Shown: piece after piece, positions 43,564 through 51,936 of the stretch
How positions within the stretch are numbered: position 1 is the stretch's first letter
Layout of the letters: each line of letters begins with the position of its first letter
NCBI GenBank assembly: GCA_947627005.1
Contig: CANQUJ010000009.1
Coordinates: 1 to 64,000, forward strand
Direction: 5' to 3'
Source of the DNA: an uncultured Clostridia bacterium
GTDB taxonomy: Bacteria > Bacillota > Clostridia > Oscillospirales > Ruminococcaceae
Length of the DNA: 64,000 nt
Program-made: the position numbers and the translations under genes
The notes under the pieces: model-generated
What the model saw: only the letters and a program-made list of their open reading frames with translations
The model's database searches: none
Told to the model about the DNA's origin: nothing

Positions 43564-44520
43564 ATGGATTGGAAGGAAATCAAGGTCTTCGCCGCGCACC
43601 GCGACATCGAGAACGTCTCGGCGGCTCTGATAGCTGCGGGGGCGGCGGGGCTTGTCATAAACGACCCGGAGGATATCCGCGAGTTTGCGGCCGAAAAAAC
43701 CTCGAGCTGGGATTACATCGACGACGAGCTTTTAAAGACCGCCGCTTCGGGCGAGGCTTACGTCGCGCTTTATATTTCGGACGACGAAGAGGGATCGGCC
43801 TTGGCGGAATCCGTCGGCGAGGCTTTGGAGCGGCTCAAAACCCTCGGGATCGAGTATAGGGTAGAGGGCGAAAGCGTTCGCGAGGAGGACTGGGCGAACG
43901 AGTGGAAGAAATATTTCAAGCCGCTGCCGATAGGCGAAAAGCTTTTGATAAAGCCCTCGTGGGAGCCGGTCCCGCCCGGCTGCGAGCGAAAAATAATCGA
44001 GCTCGACCCCGAAAACAGCTTCGGCACCGGCCGCCACCACACAACCCAGCTCTGCCTCGAACTTTTGGAAAAATACCTCAATAAGGGCAATCGCGTCGCC
44101 GACCTCGGCTGCGGCAGCGGAATAATCTTTATCTCCGCGATGGCCCTCGGCGCGGGCTCTGCCGTGGGGGTGGACATCTCTTCCGACGCCGCTAAAATCT
44201 CTCGCCAAAACGCCCGGAAAAACGGCGTTTCCGACGAAAAGGCCGAAATCTATTGCGGCGACTGCGTATCCGACCCCGAGCTTCGCAAAAAGGTCTGTAA
44301 AGAATACGACCTTGTCGCGGCCAACATCGTCGCCGACGTTTTGCTATATATGAAAGAGCTCTTCGCCGAGATTACCAAACCCGCGGGATACCTTGTTTTG
44401 TCCGGGATAATCGACGACCGCCTCGACGAAGTTTTGGAAGCCGTAAAGTCGCAGGGCTTTACCCTTATCGAACAAAAACACCGCGACATCTGGAACGCCG
44501 CAGTGTTCAAAAAACAGTAA
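43564..44520 (+). CDS. prmA: Ribosomal protein L11 methyltransferase
   Basis: PrmA trimethylates ribosomal protein L11 with SAM. The 318-residue product starts at 43564 (MDWKEIKVF); the longer frame to 43534 would begin inside the promoter. It has an N-terminal substrate-binding domain, then the conserved LDPENSFGTGRHHTTQLCLE, SAM motif I VADLGCGSGIIFISAMALG and the NIVAD motif (LVAANIVADVLLYM). In many Clostridia prmA follows dnaJ; here it is separated from that operon by spoIIA and faces the other way. Confidence 0.95.
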   Translation: MDWKEIKVFAAHRDIENVSAALIAAGAAGLVINDPEDIREFAAEKTSSWDYIDDELLKTAASGEAYVALYISDDEEGSALAESVGEALERLKTLGIEYRVEGESVREEDWANEWKKYFKPLPIGEKLLIKPSWEPVPPGCERKIIELDPENSFGTGRHHTTQLCLELLEKYLNKGNRVADLGCGSGIIFISAMALGAGSAVGVDISSDAAKISRQNARKNGVSDEKAEIYCGDCVSDPELRKKVCKEYDLVAANIVADVLLYMKELFAEITKPAGYLVLSGIIDDRLDEVLEAVKSQGFTLIEQKHRDIWNAAVFKKQ

Positions 44521-44530
44521 AAAAACATAA

Positions 44531-44566
44531 AAAATCGGCGGGGGACTAACCCTCGCCGAAATTTTA
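44531..44566. terminator. Bidirectional terminator between prmA and cls
   Basis: CGGCGGGGG and CCCTCGCCG form a stem with A/T tracts on both sides (ATTTTTT on the minus strand, AAATTTTAT on the plus strand), placed between convergent genes. Confidence 0.78.
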
Positions 44567-44571
44567 TATAT

Positions 44572-46098
44572 TTACAGCAGCGGCGAAAATACCTTCAGCG
44601 CCGCCTGAAGAAGCGCGTAGAACGCGCCTTTTTTCTTTATTTCTTCAAGAGTTACCTCTTTGCAGCTCTCCTGAGTCTGCAAAAAGTCGCGCTCGACGTC
44701 CTCTACGCAGCGGGTCTTATAGCAAAGAACGCAGTTTTCAAAGTGCAGGTAAAGGCTTCTGAAATCGAAGTTCGCCGTGCCGACTACGCAAACCTTTCCG
44801 TCCATAACAACGCTTTTCGCGTGGACAAACCCGGGGGTATACTCGAAAATTCTGACTCCGCTCATAAGCAGGGCGCGATAGTTCGAGCGGGTGACCGCCA
44901 TAACCGTCTTTTTGTCCGGAATGTGCGGGGTCATGATCCTGACGTCGACCCCGCTTTTCGCCGCGTGGCAAAGGGCGGTGGTCATCTCGTGGTCGAGAAT
45001 GAGATAGGGCGTCATAACATAGAAGTGGTCGGTCGCGCTGTTGATAAGCCCCATATAGCAAAGCTCGCAGGTAAGGTCGTCGGTCGAGGGGCCGTCGGCA
45101 AACGGCTGGATATACCCGTCGCTCTCGTATGTCTCGGTGCTCGCATACTCCTTGTAGTCGATCTTATTCTCCCCGCGGGAAAAATGCCAGAGCTGCAAAA
45201 AAGTCTCGGTCAGCTTGGTGACGGCTTGGCCCTTAAGCATAATTCCGGTGTCCTTCCAGTGCCCGAACCGCTCGACCTCGTTGATATATTCGTCCGCAAG
45301 GTTTATCCCGCCGGTAAAGCCTACGTTTCCGTCCACGACGAGTATCTTTCTGTGGTCGCGATAGTTCAAAAACGCGTCGAGCGAGGGCTTCATTTTGTTG
45401 AAGACCGAGACCCTAAAGCCCATCGCTTCAAGCTTTTTGTCGTATTTCATCGGCAGCTTGTTGATGCTTCCGATGTCGTCGTACATAATTCTGACCTCTA
45501 CCCCTTCGGCGACCTTCTTTTTCAGAATTTCGAGGATATCGCCGAACATTTTGCCCTCTTCGATGATAAAATACTCCAAAAATACGAATTTTCTCGCCTT
45601 TGCGATCTCTTTTAATATCGCCTCGAACAGTTCCTCTCCGCTCGCGAAATATGTCGCTTCCGTCCCGCGGTAGACCGGCGCGTAGGCGGTTTTTTCAACG
45701 TATCTCATCTGTTTGGCGATCTGCGGGTCTTCGGCCTCGATCTCCGAAATGTGGTCCTCGGGGTTGGGAATGGTGTTTCTCATAAGCGCGCGGTATTTTT
45801 TAAATCGGTTTGAGATCCTTCGGCTCTGCTTCGATTTCGCGAAGAGATAATAAAGCGGAACGCCGATAACCGGCACCGCCATAACGAGTATCGCCCAAGG
45901 AAGCTTGAACGAAGGGTTCATATCCTGGCTCGCAAGGTCTAAAATAATAAGCACCGCAAAAACGGTCGAGATGATGTAGTACAGCGAAAACTGGTTCGCG
46001 AGGAAAAACGCGAAAGTAAAAAGAATAACGACTTGAATAAGCATAAGCAGGGCGGTTATAAAAAGCCGGCTTTGAAGTATCTTGAAGAATTTTTTCAT
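44572..46098 (-). CDS. cls: Cardiolipin synthase (phospholipase D type)
   Basis: The product should condense two phosphatidylglycerols to cardiolipin at the membrane. Its 508 residues comprise two N-terminal transmembrane segments (about 12-34 and 37-57, with a third around 65-85) and two HKD catalytic motifs: YRDHRKILVVDGNVGFTGG near 245-265 and FVHAKSVVMDGKVCVVGTAN near 425-445. Length and layout match bacterial ClsA-type enzymes. It is monocistronic, with its own promoter and a shared terminator. Confidence 0.94.
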   Translation of the reverse strand: MKKFFKILQSRLFITALLMLIQVVILFTFAFFLANQFSLYYIISTVFAVLIILDLASQDMNPSFKLPWAILVMAVPVIGVPLYYLFAKSKQSRRISNRFKKYRALMRNTIPNPEDHISEIEAEDPQIAKQMRYVEKTAYAPVYRGTEATYFASGEELFEAILKEIAKARKFVFLEYFIIEEGKMFGDILEILKKKVAEGVEVRIMYDDIGSINKLPMKYDKKLEAMGFRVSVFNKMKPSLDAFLNYRDHRKILVVDGNVGFTGGINLADEYINEVERFGHWKDTGIMLKGQAVTKLTETFLQLWHFSRGENKIDYKEYASTETYESDGYIQPFADGPSTDDLTCELCYMGLINSATDHFYVMTPYLILDHEMTTALCHAAKSGVDVRIMTPHIPDKKTVMAVTRSNYRALLMSGVRIFEYTPGFVHAKSVVMDGKVCVVGTANFDFRSLYLHFENCVLCYKTRCVEDVERDFLQTQESCKEVTLEEIKKKGAFYALLQAALKVFSPLL

Positions 46099-46134
46099 CC
46101 GTTCGTCTCCTCCGGTTAAATTATCCTTATTATA

Positions 46135-46162
46135 ATTATATATATTATACGCCCTCTGTCAA
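46135..46162 (-). promoter_or_regulatory. Promoter of cls
   Basis: On the minus strand TTGACA (46157-46162) and TATAAT (46135-46140) are 16 bp apart; several overlapping AT-rich -10-like sequences lie in the same stretch. Confidence 0.7.
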
Positions 46163-46225
46163 GTCCCGAATATTCGTCAAAAAGTTACAAGTTGGTTACA
46201 AGTGTTTAAGAATCAGGTTTTGATG

Positions 46226-46254
46226 TTGACATTTGAGATTTTCGGGGATAAAAT
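46226..46254 (+). promoter_or_regulatory. Promoter of the PASTA pseudokinase gene
   Basis: TTGACA (46226-46231) and TAAAAT (46249-46254) are 17 bp apart. It lies inside the longest possible reading frame (from 46202), which argues for the downstream ATG at 46316. Confidence 0.82.
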
Positions 46255-46315
46255 ATATATTGATTTTTTGCGGGCGTATAAGTCCGAGAAAAAACGAGAA
46301 AGGCAGATTCGGATA

Positions 46316-48085
46316 ATGAGTGAACACAAAACGCTATGTATGGGCTGTATGGAGCCGCTTGATTCCGCGGGGGTTTGCCCCTATTGCGGATACGACGACT
46401 CTTCGCCCTCGCAGCCGAGCTATCTTCCGCCGAAGACGGTTTTAGACGGCAGATATATAGTCGGAAAGCTTCTTTCCGCCAACGGCGAATCGGCGTTATA
46501 TATAGGATACGACCGCACCGCGGAAGAAAAGGTTTTTATCCGCGAATATATGCCGGACGCTTTATGCTCGCGCAACCGCGAGTCGCCGGACATTAAGGTG
46601 GGCGCGGGCGCGGTGGTTCAATATAAAAACTATATGTCTGAATTTATCGAGCTGAACAAGAATTTATCGAGACTTAGAAGCGCGACCTCCCACATCGTCG
46701 CCCCGATAGATATGTTCTCTCAAAACAATACCGCCTACGTCATCCTTCAATACGCCGAGGCGATAACTCTTAAACAGTATCTTGCCGACAATGCCGGCGA
46801 GCTTACCTGGGACCAAGTCAAAAAGCTTTTCCCGCCCCTTTTGACCACTCTTGCCTGCATACATAACGCGGGCATACTTCACCGGGGCATAAGCCTTGAA
46901 AACATTCTCGTTACCGACAGGGGAGAGCTTTTGCTCTCGGGCTTCTCGATTTCCGCCGTAAGAACCGTCAATACCGACCTCGCGCCCGAGCTTTATACCG
47001 GCTGCTCGGCGCCTGAGCAGTATTCTTCTAACGAGTGGATAGGAACATGGACCGACGTATACGGCGTCGCGGCGGTTATGTATCGCCTTCTGACCGGCTG
47101 TATGCCGACCGAGCCGATGGCGCGGGTCGGGAACGACGACCTTTTAGAGCCCGCGAAGATAAACCCCAACGTCCCCGCAAACGTCTCAAAAGTCATAATG
47201 CAGGCGATGCGGCTAAACTGCAACCAAAGGATCCAGACCGTCACCGACTTCGTCACCAAGCTCTTCGAGCAGCCGAGCTATATGCAGAAGATGCCGAACG
47301 GCGCTACGCAGACTATACCGATAAACGTACCGCCGAGGCGCAGAACTTCCCAACAGAAAAGAAGAAAGAAAAGCAGCGGCTCGACCGTCGCGAATATATT
47401 TATGATAATCGGCGCGGCGATCCTTATCGGGATAGTTATAGCGGCGTTCGCGCTTCTTGCAAGAATGCTCCTTCCCGAGACGCAAGAGCGCCCGATTCAA
47501 AGCGGGACCCAGAGCGGCTACGTCTTCCCGGGCGAGACTTCGCCGACTTCCCCCTCTACCGAGCCCACCGAGACCGAGCCGCCGGTAAGCGAAACGCAGC
47601 CCGAATCCTCTAAGCCGCAGGGGAGCATGTTCGTAATGCCCAACCTCATCGGCCAAAGATACGACTCGGTTTCATCGAGCCCGACATGGAAAGAGCGCCT
47701 CGAGTTTGAAGTCACATACGACTACTCCGACGAATACGAAAACGGCCTTATCTACGAGCAGGATATAGAAGAGGGGACCACCCTCTATCCCGTCCAGAAG
47801 GTAAAGATATCCGTAAGCAAGGGCCTCGCGGTCGTCGAGATTCCCGACTTTATGAACGAGCTCGGCTTCAGAATGACCAAAGAGGAATACACCGCGGTCC
47901 TCGACAGCCTTAACATCAAATACGAATACCGAACGGTCGAGAGTTTTGAGATGAGCGGATACGTTTTGGGGGTATACTGCCCCGAGACGGGCGGCGAAGT
48001 CGGAGGAGAGATCAACGTTGCCGAGGGGAACACCCTTTACGTCGATATTTCCGAGTTTACGCCGGATATGGGCCTTGCCGGATAA
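46316..48085 (+). CDS. Membrane-anchored PASTA-domain pseudokinase with zinc ribbon
   Basis: The 589-residue product starts at 46316 (MSEHKTLCMGCMEPL), downstream of a clear promoter. Domains in order: zinc ribbon (C8, C11, C21, C24), kinase-like domain (about 45-320), basic stretch (RRRTSQQKRRKKSSG), one transmembrane helix (about 355-380), a Pro/Ser/Thr/Glu-rich spacer and two PASTA-like domains to the C-terminus. It resembles PASTA Ser/Thr kinases that sense cell-wall fragments, but the key residues are changed: the ATP-binding Lys is Arg76 (KVFIREYMP), HRD is HRG (189-191) and the DFG Asp is Ser208. It is therefore predicted to be catalytically dead, with a sensing or scaffolding role. 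The ribosome site (AAAGGC, 12 nt upstream) is weak. Confidence 0.85.
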   Translation: MSEHKTLCMGCMEPLDSAGVCPYCGYDDSSPSQPSYLPPKTVLDGRYIVGKLLSANGESALYIGYDRTAEEKVFIREYMPDALCSRNRESPDIKVGAGAVVQYKNYMSEFIELNKNLSRLRSATSHIVAPIDMFSQNNTAYVILQYAEAITLKQYLADNAGELTWDQVKKLFPPLLTTLACIHNAGILHRGISLENILVTDRGELLLSGFSISAVRTVNTDLAPELYTGCSAPEQYSSNEWIGTWTDVYGVAAVMYRLLTGCMPTEPMARVGNDDLLEPAKINPNVPANVSKVIMQAMRLNCNQRIQTVTDFVTKLFEQPSYMQKMPNGATQTIPINVPPRRRTSQQKRRKKSSGSTVANIFMIIGAAILIGIVIAAFALLARMLLPETQERPIQSGTQSGYVFPGETSPTSPSTEPTETEPPVSETQPESSKPQGSMFVMPNLIGQRYDSVSSSPTWKERLEFEVTYDYSDEYENGLIYEQDIEEGTTLYPVQKVKISVSKGLAVVEIPDFMNELGFRMTKEEYTAVLDSLNIKYEYRTVESFEMSGYVLGVYCPETGGEVGGEINVAEGNTLYVDISEFTPDMGLAG

Positions 48086-48120
48086 CCCGCCGGATTCATA
48101 ATAATATACAGATTCTTTAC

Positions 48121-48150
48121 AAAAGACGTGTCGATTTTCGGCACGTCTTT
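48121..48150 (+). terminator. Terminator of the pseudokinase gene
   Basis: AAAGACGTG and CACGTCTTT form a 9-bp stem around TCGATTTTCGG, followed by GTTG; the promoter of pfkA starts 15 bp further on. Confidence 0.75.
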
Positions 48151-48164
48151 GTTGCAGTTTGTTA

Positions 48165-48193
48165 TTGACTTTGAAATTCCGCTGTGATATTCT
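48165..48193 (+). promoter_or_regulatory. Promoter of pfkA
   Basis: TTGACT (48165-48170) and TATTCT (48188-48193) are 17 bp apart. Confidence 0.75.
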
Positions 48194-48268
48194 ATTTATA
48201 ACTGCGGGGCTGCCCGCAAGGCGGAAGTTTTTTCACCTAAATTGCAAAAATATGGAGGAATGACTTTT

Positions 48269-49243
48269 ATGGCAATGACAATAGGTATCCTTACCAGCGG
48301 AGGAGACGCCCCGGGAATGAACGCGGCGATTCGCGCGGTAACGAGATCGGCTATCGCGAGGGGTTATAAGGTCATAGGAATACGCAGGGGGTATCAGGGC
48401 CTTATCGAGGGCGATATGTACGAGCTCGGCGCCCGCGACGTTTCGGATATTCTGCATCGCGGCGGAACTATGCTCTATACCGCTCGCAGCAAGGAATTTA
48501 CTACCACCGCCGGCCTCGAAAAGGCCAAGCGGAACCTTGACAACGCCGGAATAGAAGCCCTTGTTGTCATCGGCGGCGACGGCACCTATCGCGGAGCGCT
48601 CGACCTTTCGCACATGGGAGTCAAATGCGTCGGAATACCCGGCACCATCGACAACGACATCGTCTGCACCGAATACACCATCGGATTCGACACCGCGCAG
48701 AATACCGCGCTCGAAATGCTGGATAAGCTTAAAGACACCGAAATGTCCCATCACCGCTGCTCGGTAGTCGAGGTTATGGGAAGAAACGCCGGGCATATAG
48801 GCGTAAACGTCGCCGCGGCGACCGGAGCGATAGACTGCTTGACGGTCGAGCGCCCGTTCGATATCGACGAGATCTGCGAAAAGATCATCGACCAGAAGGA
48901 AGCCGGAAAGACCCACTTCGAGCTTATTGTATGCGAGGGCGTGGTTCATGACGACTTCACCTCGGAATACATCGCGGAATATATAGAAAAGAAGACCGGA
49001 GTAACCTCCCGCGCGACCGTTTTGGGCCATGTTCAGCGCGGCGGATCGCCGACATGCTACGACCGCGTTATGGCCCTTAAGATGGGCTACTACGCGATAG
49101 AGCTTCTTTCCAACGGCTATAAAAACCGCATAGTCGCAGTTAAAAACAACAAGCTCGTCGACTATGACATCGACGAAGCCCTAAGCATGCAGAAGGGCTA
49201 CGACGAAAAGCTTCATTCCGTATTGAGGATCCTTTCGATCTGA
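48269..49243 (+). CDS. pfkA: ATP-dependent 6-phosphofructokinase
   Basis: The enzyme phosphorylates fructose 6-phosphate, the committed step of glycolysis. The start at 48269 is set by TGGAGGAATG nine bases upstream. The 324-residue product has LTSGGDAPGMNAAIRAV, VVIGGDGTYRGALDL (ATP site, with GDGT pointing to ATP use), the catalytic GIPGTIDNDIVCTEYTIGFD and EVMGRNAGHIGV, as in homotetrameric bacterial PfkA. It is monocistronic; the other glycolytic genes are 5 kb away. Confidence 0.96.
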   Translation: MAMTIGILTSGGDAPGMNAAIRAVTRSAIARGYKVIGIRRGYQGLIEGDMYELGARDVSDILHRGGTMLYTARSKEFTTTAGLEKAKRNLDNAGIEALVVIGGDGTYRGALDLSHMGVKCVGIPGTIDNDIVCTEYTIGFDTAQNTALEMLDKLKDTEMSHHRCSVVEVMGRNAGHIGVNVAAATGAIDCLTVERPFDIDEICEKIIDQKEAGKTHFELIVCEGVVHDDFTSEYIAEYIEKKTGVTSRATVLGHVQRGGSPTCYDRVMALKMGYYAIELLSNGYKNRIVAVKNNKLVDYDIDEALSMQKGYDEKLHSVLRILSI

Positions 49244-49265
49244 TATAAATTCGATTTAAAAAACG

Positions 49266-49372
49266 TTAAGAGTAGAGATAAGCGCGTGAAACAGTGTCGG
49301 GCAGACGGGGAGTTGCTGCCCGAACAAAACGCCGCCGAAGCGCGGCTGCGGTGCTTATCTTGCATCCCGCTT
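49266..49372 (+). ncRNA. THF (tetrahydrofolate) riboswitch
   Basis: The conserved blocks of this aptamer occur in order: GAGTAG (49270-49275), a GATAAGC arm, GCGTGAA, a central hairpin with GGGCAG...CTGCCC around GACGGGGAGTTG, ACAAAACG, GCGGTG, the pairing CTTATC arm and TTGCATCC (49360-49367). GATAAGC and GCTTATC pair perfectly. These elements match the THF riboswitch class, which controls folate transport and synthesis genes in Clostridia (established). It precedes folT by 80 nt; no strong terminator follows, so translational control is more likely. Confidence 0.9.
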
Positions 49373-49450
49373 GATTTGCATAAACAAACGCCTTTCGGGG
49401 CTTTCCGCGCATATCGGGCAGGCTTGGCTTGATAGAAAAGGGGGATAGCC

Positions 49451-50266
49451 TTGAAGGGCTTTTTCAATCTTTTCAAGCGCTCGGCGCTTGAGCTTAAAAA
49501 TATCCGCTGCCTAACCTTTACCGCCATGCTCATCGCATTAGACCTCGCGATAAAGGTCGCCACCACGATGAGAACGAGCGACACTTTGCACATTTCTTTC
49601 GCATTTGTGGCGCTCGCCTCGGTGTCTATGCTCTACGGCCCGACAGTCGGCTTTATCGCCGGAATGATAACCGACCTTTTGGGCTTTCTGATCGCTCCTT
49701 CGGGCGCGTTCGACATTCGCTTTACCTTGATCGAGGCCCTCGGGGCGATGATCTACGGTATTTTCCTCTATAACGCCGACAACGACCGCTGGCTTCTCCC
49801 TCGGGTGATCGCCGCGAAAACCACGGTGGTTATAGTCTGCAACCTTTGGCTTACAACCTGGGCGGTGGCCTCGCTCGCCGGAAAGGGCTTTTTGGCGATG
49901 TTTCCCGCAAGGGCGATAAAAAACATCGTCCAGCTTCCGATAGACATAATTCTGCTAACGCTGATTCTTCCCCTTGTATTAAAGGCATGGAAGATGATCC
50001 CCGGGAATAAGAGGGTTATAGACGAAAAGCTTCTTTTCTGCGATGAAAACGCCGGCAGGGCGATGATAGCGATGACGGTTTTGATTATGATCGTCGTCAT
50101 AAGCCTCGGCTACGGCGCGCAGAATATAAGCGACCGGCTTAAAGACTTAAAATCTACCGTTTCCGGCCAAGGCGAGCGGCTCGACAGGGCAGAGGCCGAG
50201 ATCGCCGAGCTTTATTCCGCCCTCGGGCTTGATATGCCGAAGCCGGAGGAAGCGACGGCGGAATAA
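49451..50266 (+). CDS. folT: Folate-specific ECF transporter S component (FolT-like)
   Basis: The product is the membrane substrate-binding subunit of an energy-coupling-factor importer; ATPase and T subunits are not in the window. The TTG start at 49451 follows AAAAGGGGG by 6 nt. Residues about 18-185 contain six hydrophobic segments of the ECF S fold, with FVALASVSMLYGPTVGFIAG and the DLLGFLIAPSGAFDIRFTLIE region typical of FolT. The THF riboswitch upstream strongly supports folate. Unusually, it carries an extra 85 residues: another hydrophobic segment (about 203-222) and a charged coiled coil (LKSTVSGQGERLDRAEAEIA) at the C-terminus. Confidence 0.88.
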   Translation: MKGFFNLFKRSALELKNIRCLTFTAMLIALDLAIKVATTMRTSDTLHISFAFVALASVSMLYGPTVGFIAGMITDLLGFLIAPSGAFDIRFTLIEALGAMIYGIFLYNADNDRWLLPRVIAAKTTVVIVCNLWLTTWAVASLAGKGFLAMFPARAIKNIVQLPIDIILLTLILPLVLKAWKMIPGNKRVIDEKLLFCDENAGRAMIAMTVLIMIVVISLGYGAQNISDRLKDLKSTVSGQGERLDRAEAEIAELYSALGLDMPKPEEATAE

Positions 50267-50279
50267 TTTTTCAAATCTC

Positions 50280-50308
50280 TTGCAACCCGCGCGCTTTTGA
50301 GTTATAAT
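50280..50308 (+). promoter_or_regulatory. Promoter ahead of the SpoIIM-like gene
   Basis: TTGCAA (50280-50285) and TATAAT (50303-50308) are 17 bp apart, just after the folT stop. Confidence 0.7.
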
Positions 50309-50309
50309 A

Positions 50310-50338
50310 AAAGGCGGAGCTTCGGCTCTGCCTTTTCG
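50310..50338 (+). terminator. Hairpin with U tract after folT
   Basis: AAAAGGCGGAGC-TTCG-GCTCTGCCTTTT is a stable hairpin with a tetraloop and U tract, apparently the folT terminator. It lies immediately after the -10 box of the promoter at 50280, so it would also be at the very 5' end of the next transcript. Confidence 0.7.
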
Positions 50339-50386
50339 GTTATATCGCCTGTCCCGCCGGAATAGTATTTTAGCGGGGGTGATTTT

Positions 50387-50962
50387 ATGAAAAGCGAAGC
50401 TGCATTAAGGCCGCGCTTTAATCTTGACATAGCCCTTGCCGCGCTCACGGCGGCGGGGATAACCGCAGGGGTGTTTTTAAGCCTCGGAATGGACGACGCC
50501 ACGCTGTCGGAGCTTTGCGGAGTCGCCGGAAAGCTTAGTTTGGCGGCAAGCGGCGGCGGCGCGAAGATATTTTTGGGCTCGTTCTGCGGCGTCGGGGCGA
50601 TTCTTGTCGCGGCGTTTTTCTGCGGCTTTTGCGCGGTCGCCCAGCCGATAGAGCTTTTTTTGGCGGCGTTTCGCGGCCTCGGCCTCGGGATCTGCGTTCG
50701 GGGGATATATCTCGAAGAAAATATTTTCGCGGCGATGGCGGCGTTTCTTCCCTTCGCGGTGCTCTCTACCGGGGTTTTGATTCTTTCGGAGCGCGAGGCT
50801 TTTCGCCTTTCGATGAGATATTTCGCCCTTTCTTCGACCGACGAAAACCGCCTCGGGATAAAAAACGAAATTCACGACTATACCGCAAGATTTTTGATAT
50901 ACGCGCTTCTGCTCGCGATTCTTTCGGCGCTCGATTCGCTGATCGCCGGCGCGCTCGTATAG
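50387..50962 (+). CDS. SpoIIM-like membrane protein (stage II sporulation protein M family, probable)
   Basis: The 191-residue membrane protein has five hydrophobic segments: about 14-33, 58-83, 86-103, 110-135 and 168-188. The segment GFCAVAQPIELFLAAFRGLGLG resembles the conserved core of SpoIIM-type proteins, one of the engulfment proteins of sporulation. Similarity is by pattern only, and the substitution by another small membrane protein family cannot be excluded. The 5' leader contains a stem (CCCGC...GCGGG, about 50355-50379) that includes part of the GCGGGGGTG ribosome binding site, so translation may be tempered. The DUF624 gene follows 26 bp later. Confidence 0.5.
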   Translation: MKSEAALRPRFNLDIALAALTAAGITAGVFLSLGMDDATLSELCGVAGKLSLAASGGGAKIFLGSFCGVGAILVAAFFCGFCAVAQPIELFLAAFRGLGLGICVRGIYLEENIFAAMAAFLPFAVLSTGVLILSEREAFRLSMRYFALSSTDENRLGIKNEIHDYTARFLIYALLLAILSALDSLIAGALV

Positions 50963-50988
50963 CCCCTTTATGAAAGGAAGTATAAGAA

Positions 50989-51888
50989 ATGGGATTGTTT
51001 TCAAACTATGAAAAGGTCGGAAAGGGCGTCTCGAAAGACCCGGACAAAAAGCTGCCGATATTCAAGTTTATCGACATATACGTTTCCCACTTTTCAAAGC
51101 TGGTCATTCTGAACTTTATCTTCATAATCGCGCTGCTTCCCTTCGCGGGGATAATGTTTGTAGAGAATCTCGGCCTCGGCGATACCGCCTACAATCTTTT
51201 GGTCTACGCGCTGTTTATTCTTTCGGGGATATTCGTCGGCCCGGCGACCTGCGGGTTTATGAAGGTTTTAAGAAATATCTCCTGCCGCAGACCGGTCTTT
51301 ATCTGGTCGGACTTCTGGAAGGCGTTCGGCTCTAACTTCAAACAGGGCGCAATTATGGGAGTTATAGACATGCTCTTTATCGCGGCGATGTCCTTCGCGA
51401 TACCGATGTATTCGAATATGGCGCAGACGAGCGCCGTCTTCGGCGTTGCGTTCGTCATCTGCCTTGTGACCTCGTTCATATTCGTTATGATGCACTTCTA
51501 TATCTATCTTCTGATAGTTTCGACCAACCTCAACCTCTGGCTGATTTTAAAGGATTCGCTCTATCTTACCGCCATCGAGATAAAAACGAGCGTCATAAAC
51601 CTTATCGTGACCGTTATTCTGCTTTTGGCGGTGGTTTTGCTCTTCCCGTGGTCGGTTTTCTCGGTGATACTCATACCCTCGTTTTTGGGACTTTTGTATT
51701 CCTTCAACTGCTTCCCCGCGATAAGAAAACACGTTATAAAGCCCTATTACGACGCCAAGGGCGAGCAGATGCCCGACCTTAGCTATACGCAGCCTGCCGA
51801 CGAGAGCGAGGCGGTATTTACCGACACTCCCGAGACCGAGATCCCGCAGGAGCCGCCGAAGAAGACCAAGAAAAGAAAGATCAGATGA
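50989..51888 (+). CDS. DUF624 (YesL-like) membrane protein
   Basis: The 299-residue protein has six hydrophobic segments (about 36-55, 66-90, 120-138, 145-175, 195-220 and 222-240). The early LVILNFIFIIALLPFAGIMF and a GPATCGFMKVLRNISCRRPVF loop are typical of DUF624/YesL proteins, of unknown function and often near sugar-use genes. A charged tail follows (QEPPKKTKKRKIR). GAAAGGAAGTATAAGAA supplies the ribosome site. It is probably in an operon with the SpoIIM-like gene; no role can be assigned. Confidence 0.75.
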   Translation: MGLFSNYEKVGKGVSKDPDKKLPIFKFIDIYVSHFSKLVILNFIFIIALLPFAGIMFVENLGLGDTAYNLLVYALFILSGIFVGPATCGFMKVLRNISCRRPVFIWSDFWKAFGSNFKQGAIMGVIDMLFIAAMSFAIPMYSNMAQTSAVFGVAFVICLVTSFIFVMMHFYIYLLIVSTNLNLWLILKDSLYLTAIEIKTSVINLIVTVILLLAVVLLFPWSVFSVILIPSFLGLLYSFNCFPAIRKHVIKPYYDAKGEQMPDLSYTQPADESEAVFTDTPETEIPQEPPKKTKKRKIR

Positions 51889-51897
51889 TATGTAGCT

Positions 51898-51925
51898 GCG
51901 CGGCGCTTTTTTATAAACGCCGCGT
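51898..51925. terminator. Hairpin between convergent genes
   Basis: CGCGGCG and CGCCGCG form a 7-bp stem around CTTTTTTATAAA, between the DUF624 gene and the small minus-strand gene. The U-rich part is in the loop, so termination is plausible but not certain. Confidence 0.5.
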
Positions 51926-51936
51926 TAGTCGGCAGA

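Noticed and set aside
46202..46315. Longer N-terminus for the pseudokinase, starting at 46202
   Set aside because: It contains the promoter boxes at 46226-46254, and the zinc ribbon starts properly at 46316.
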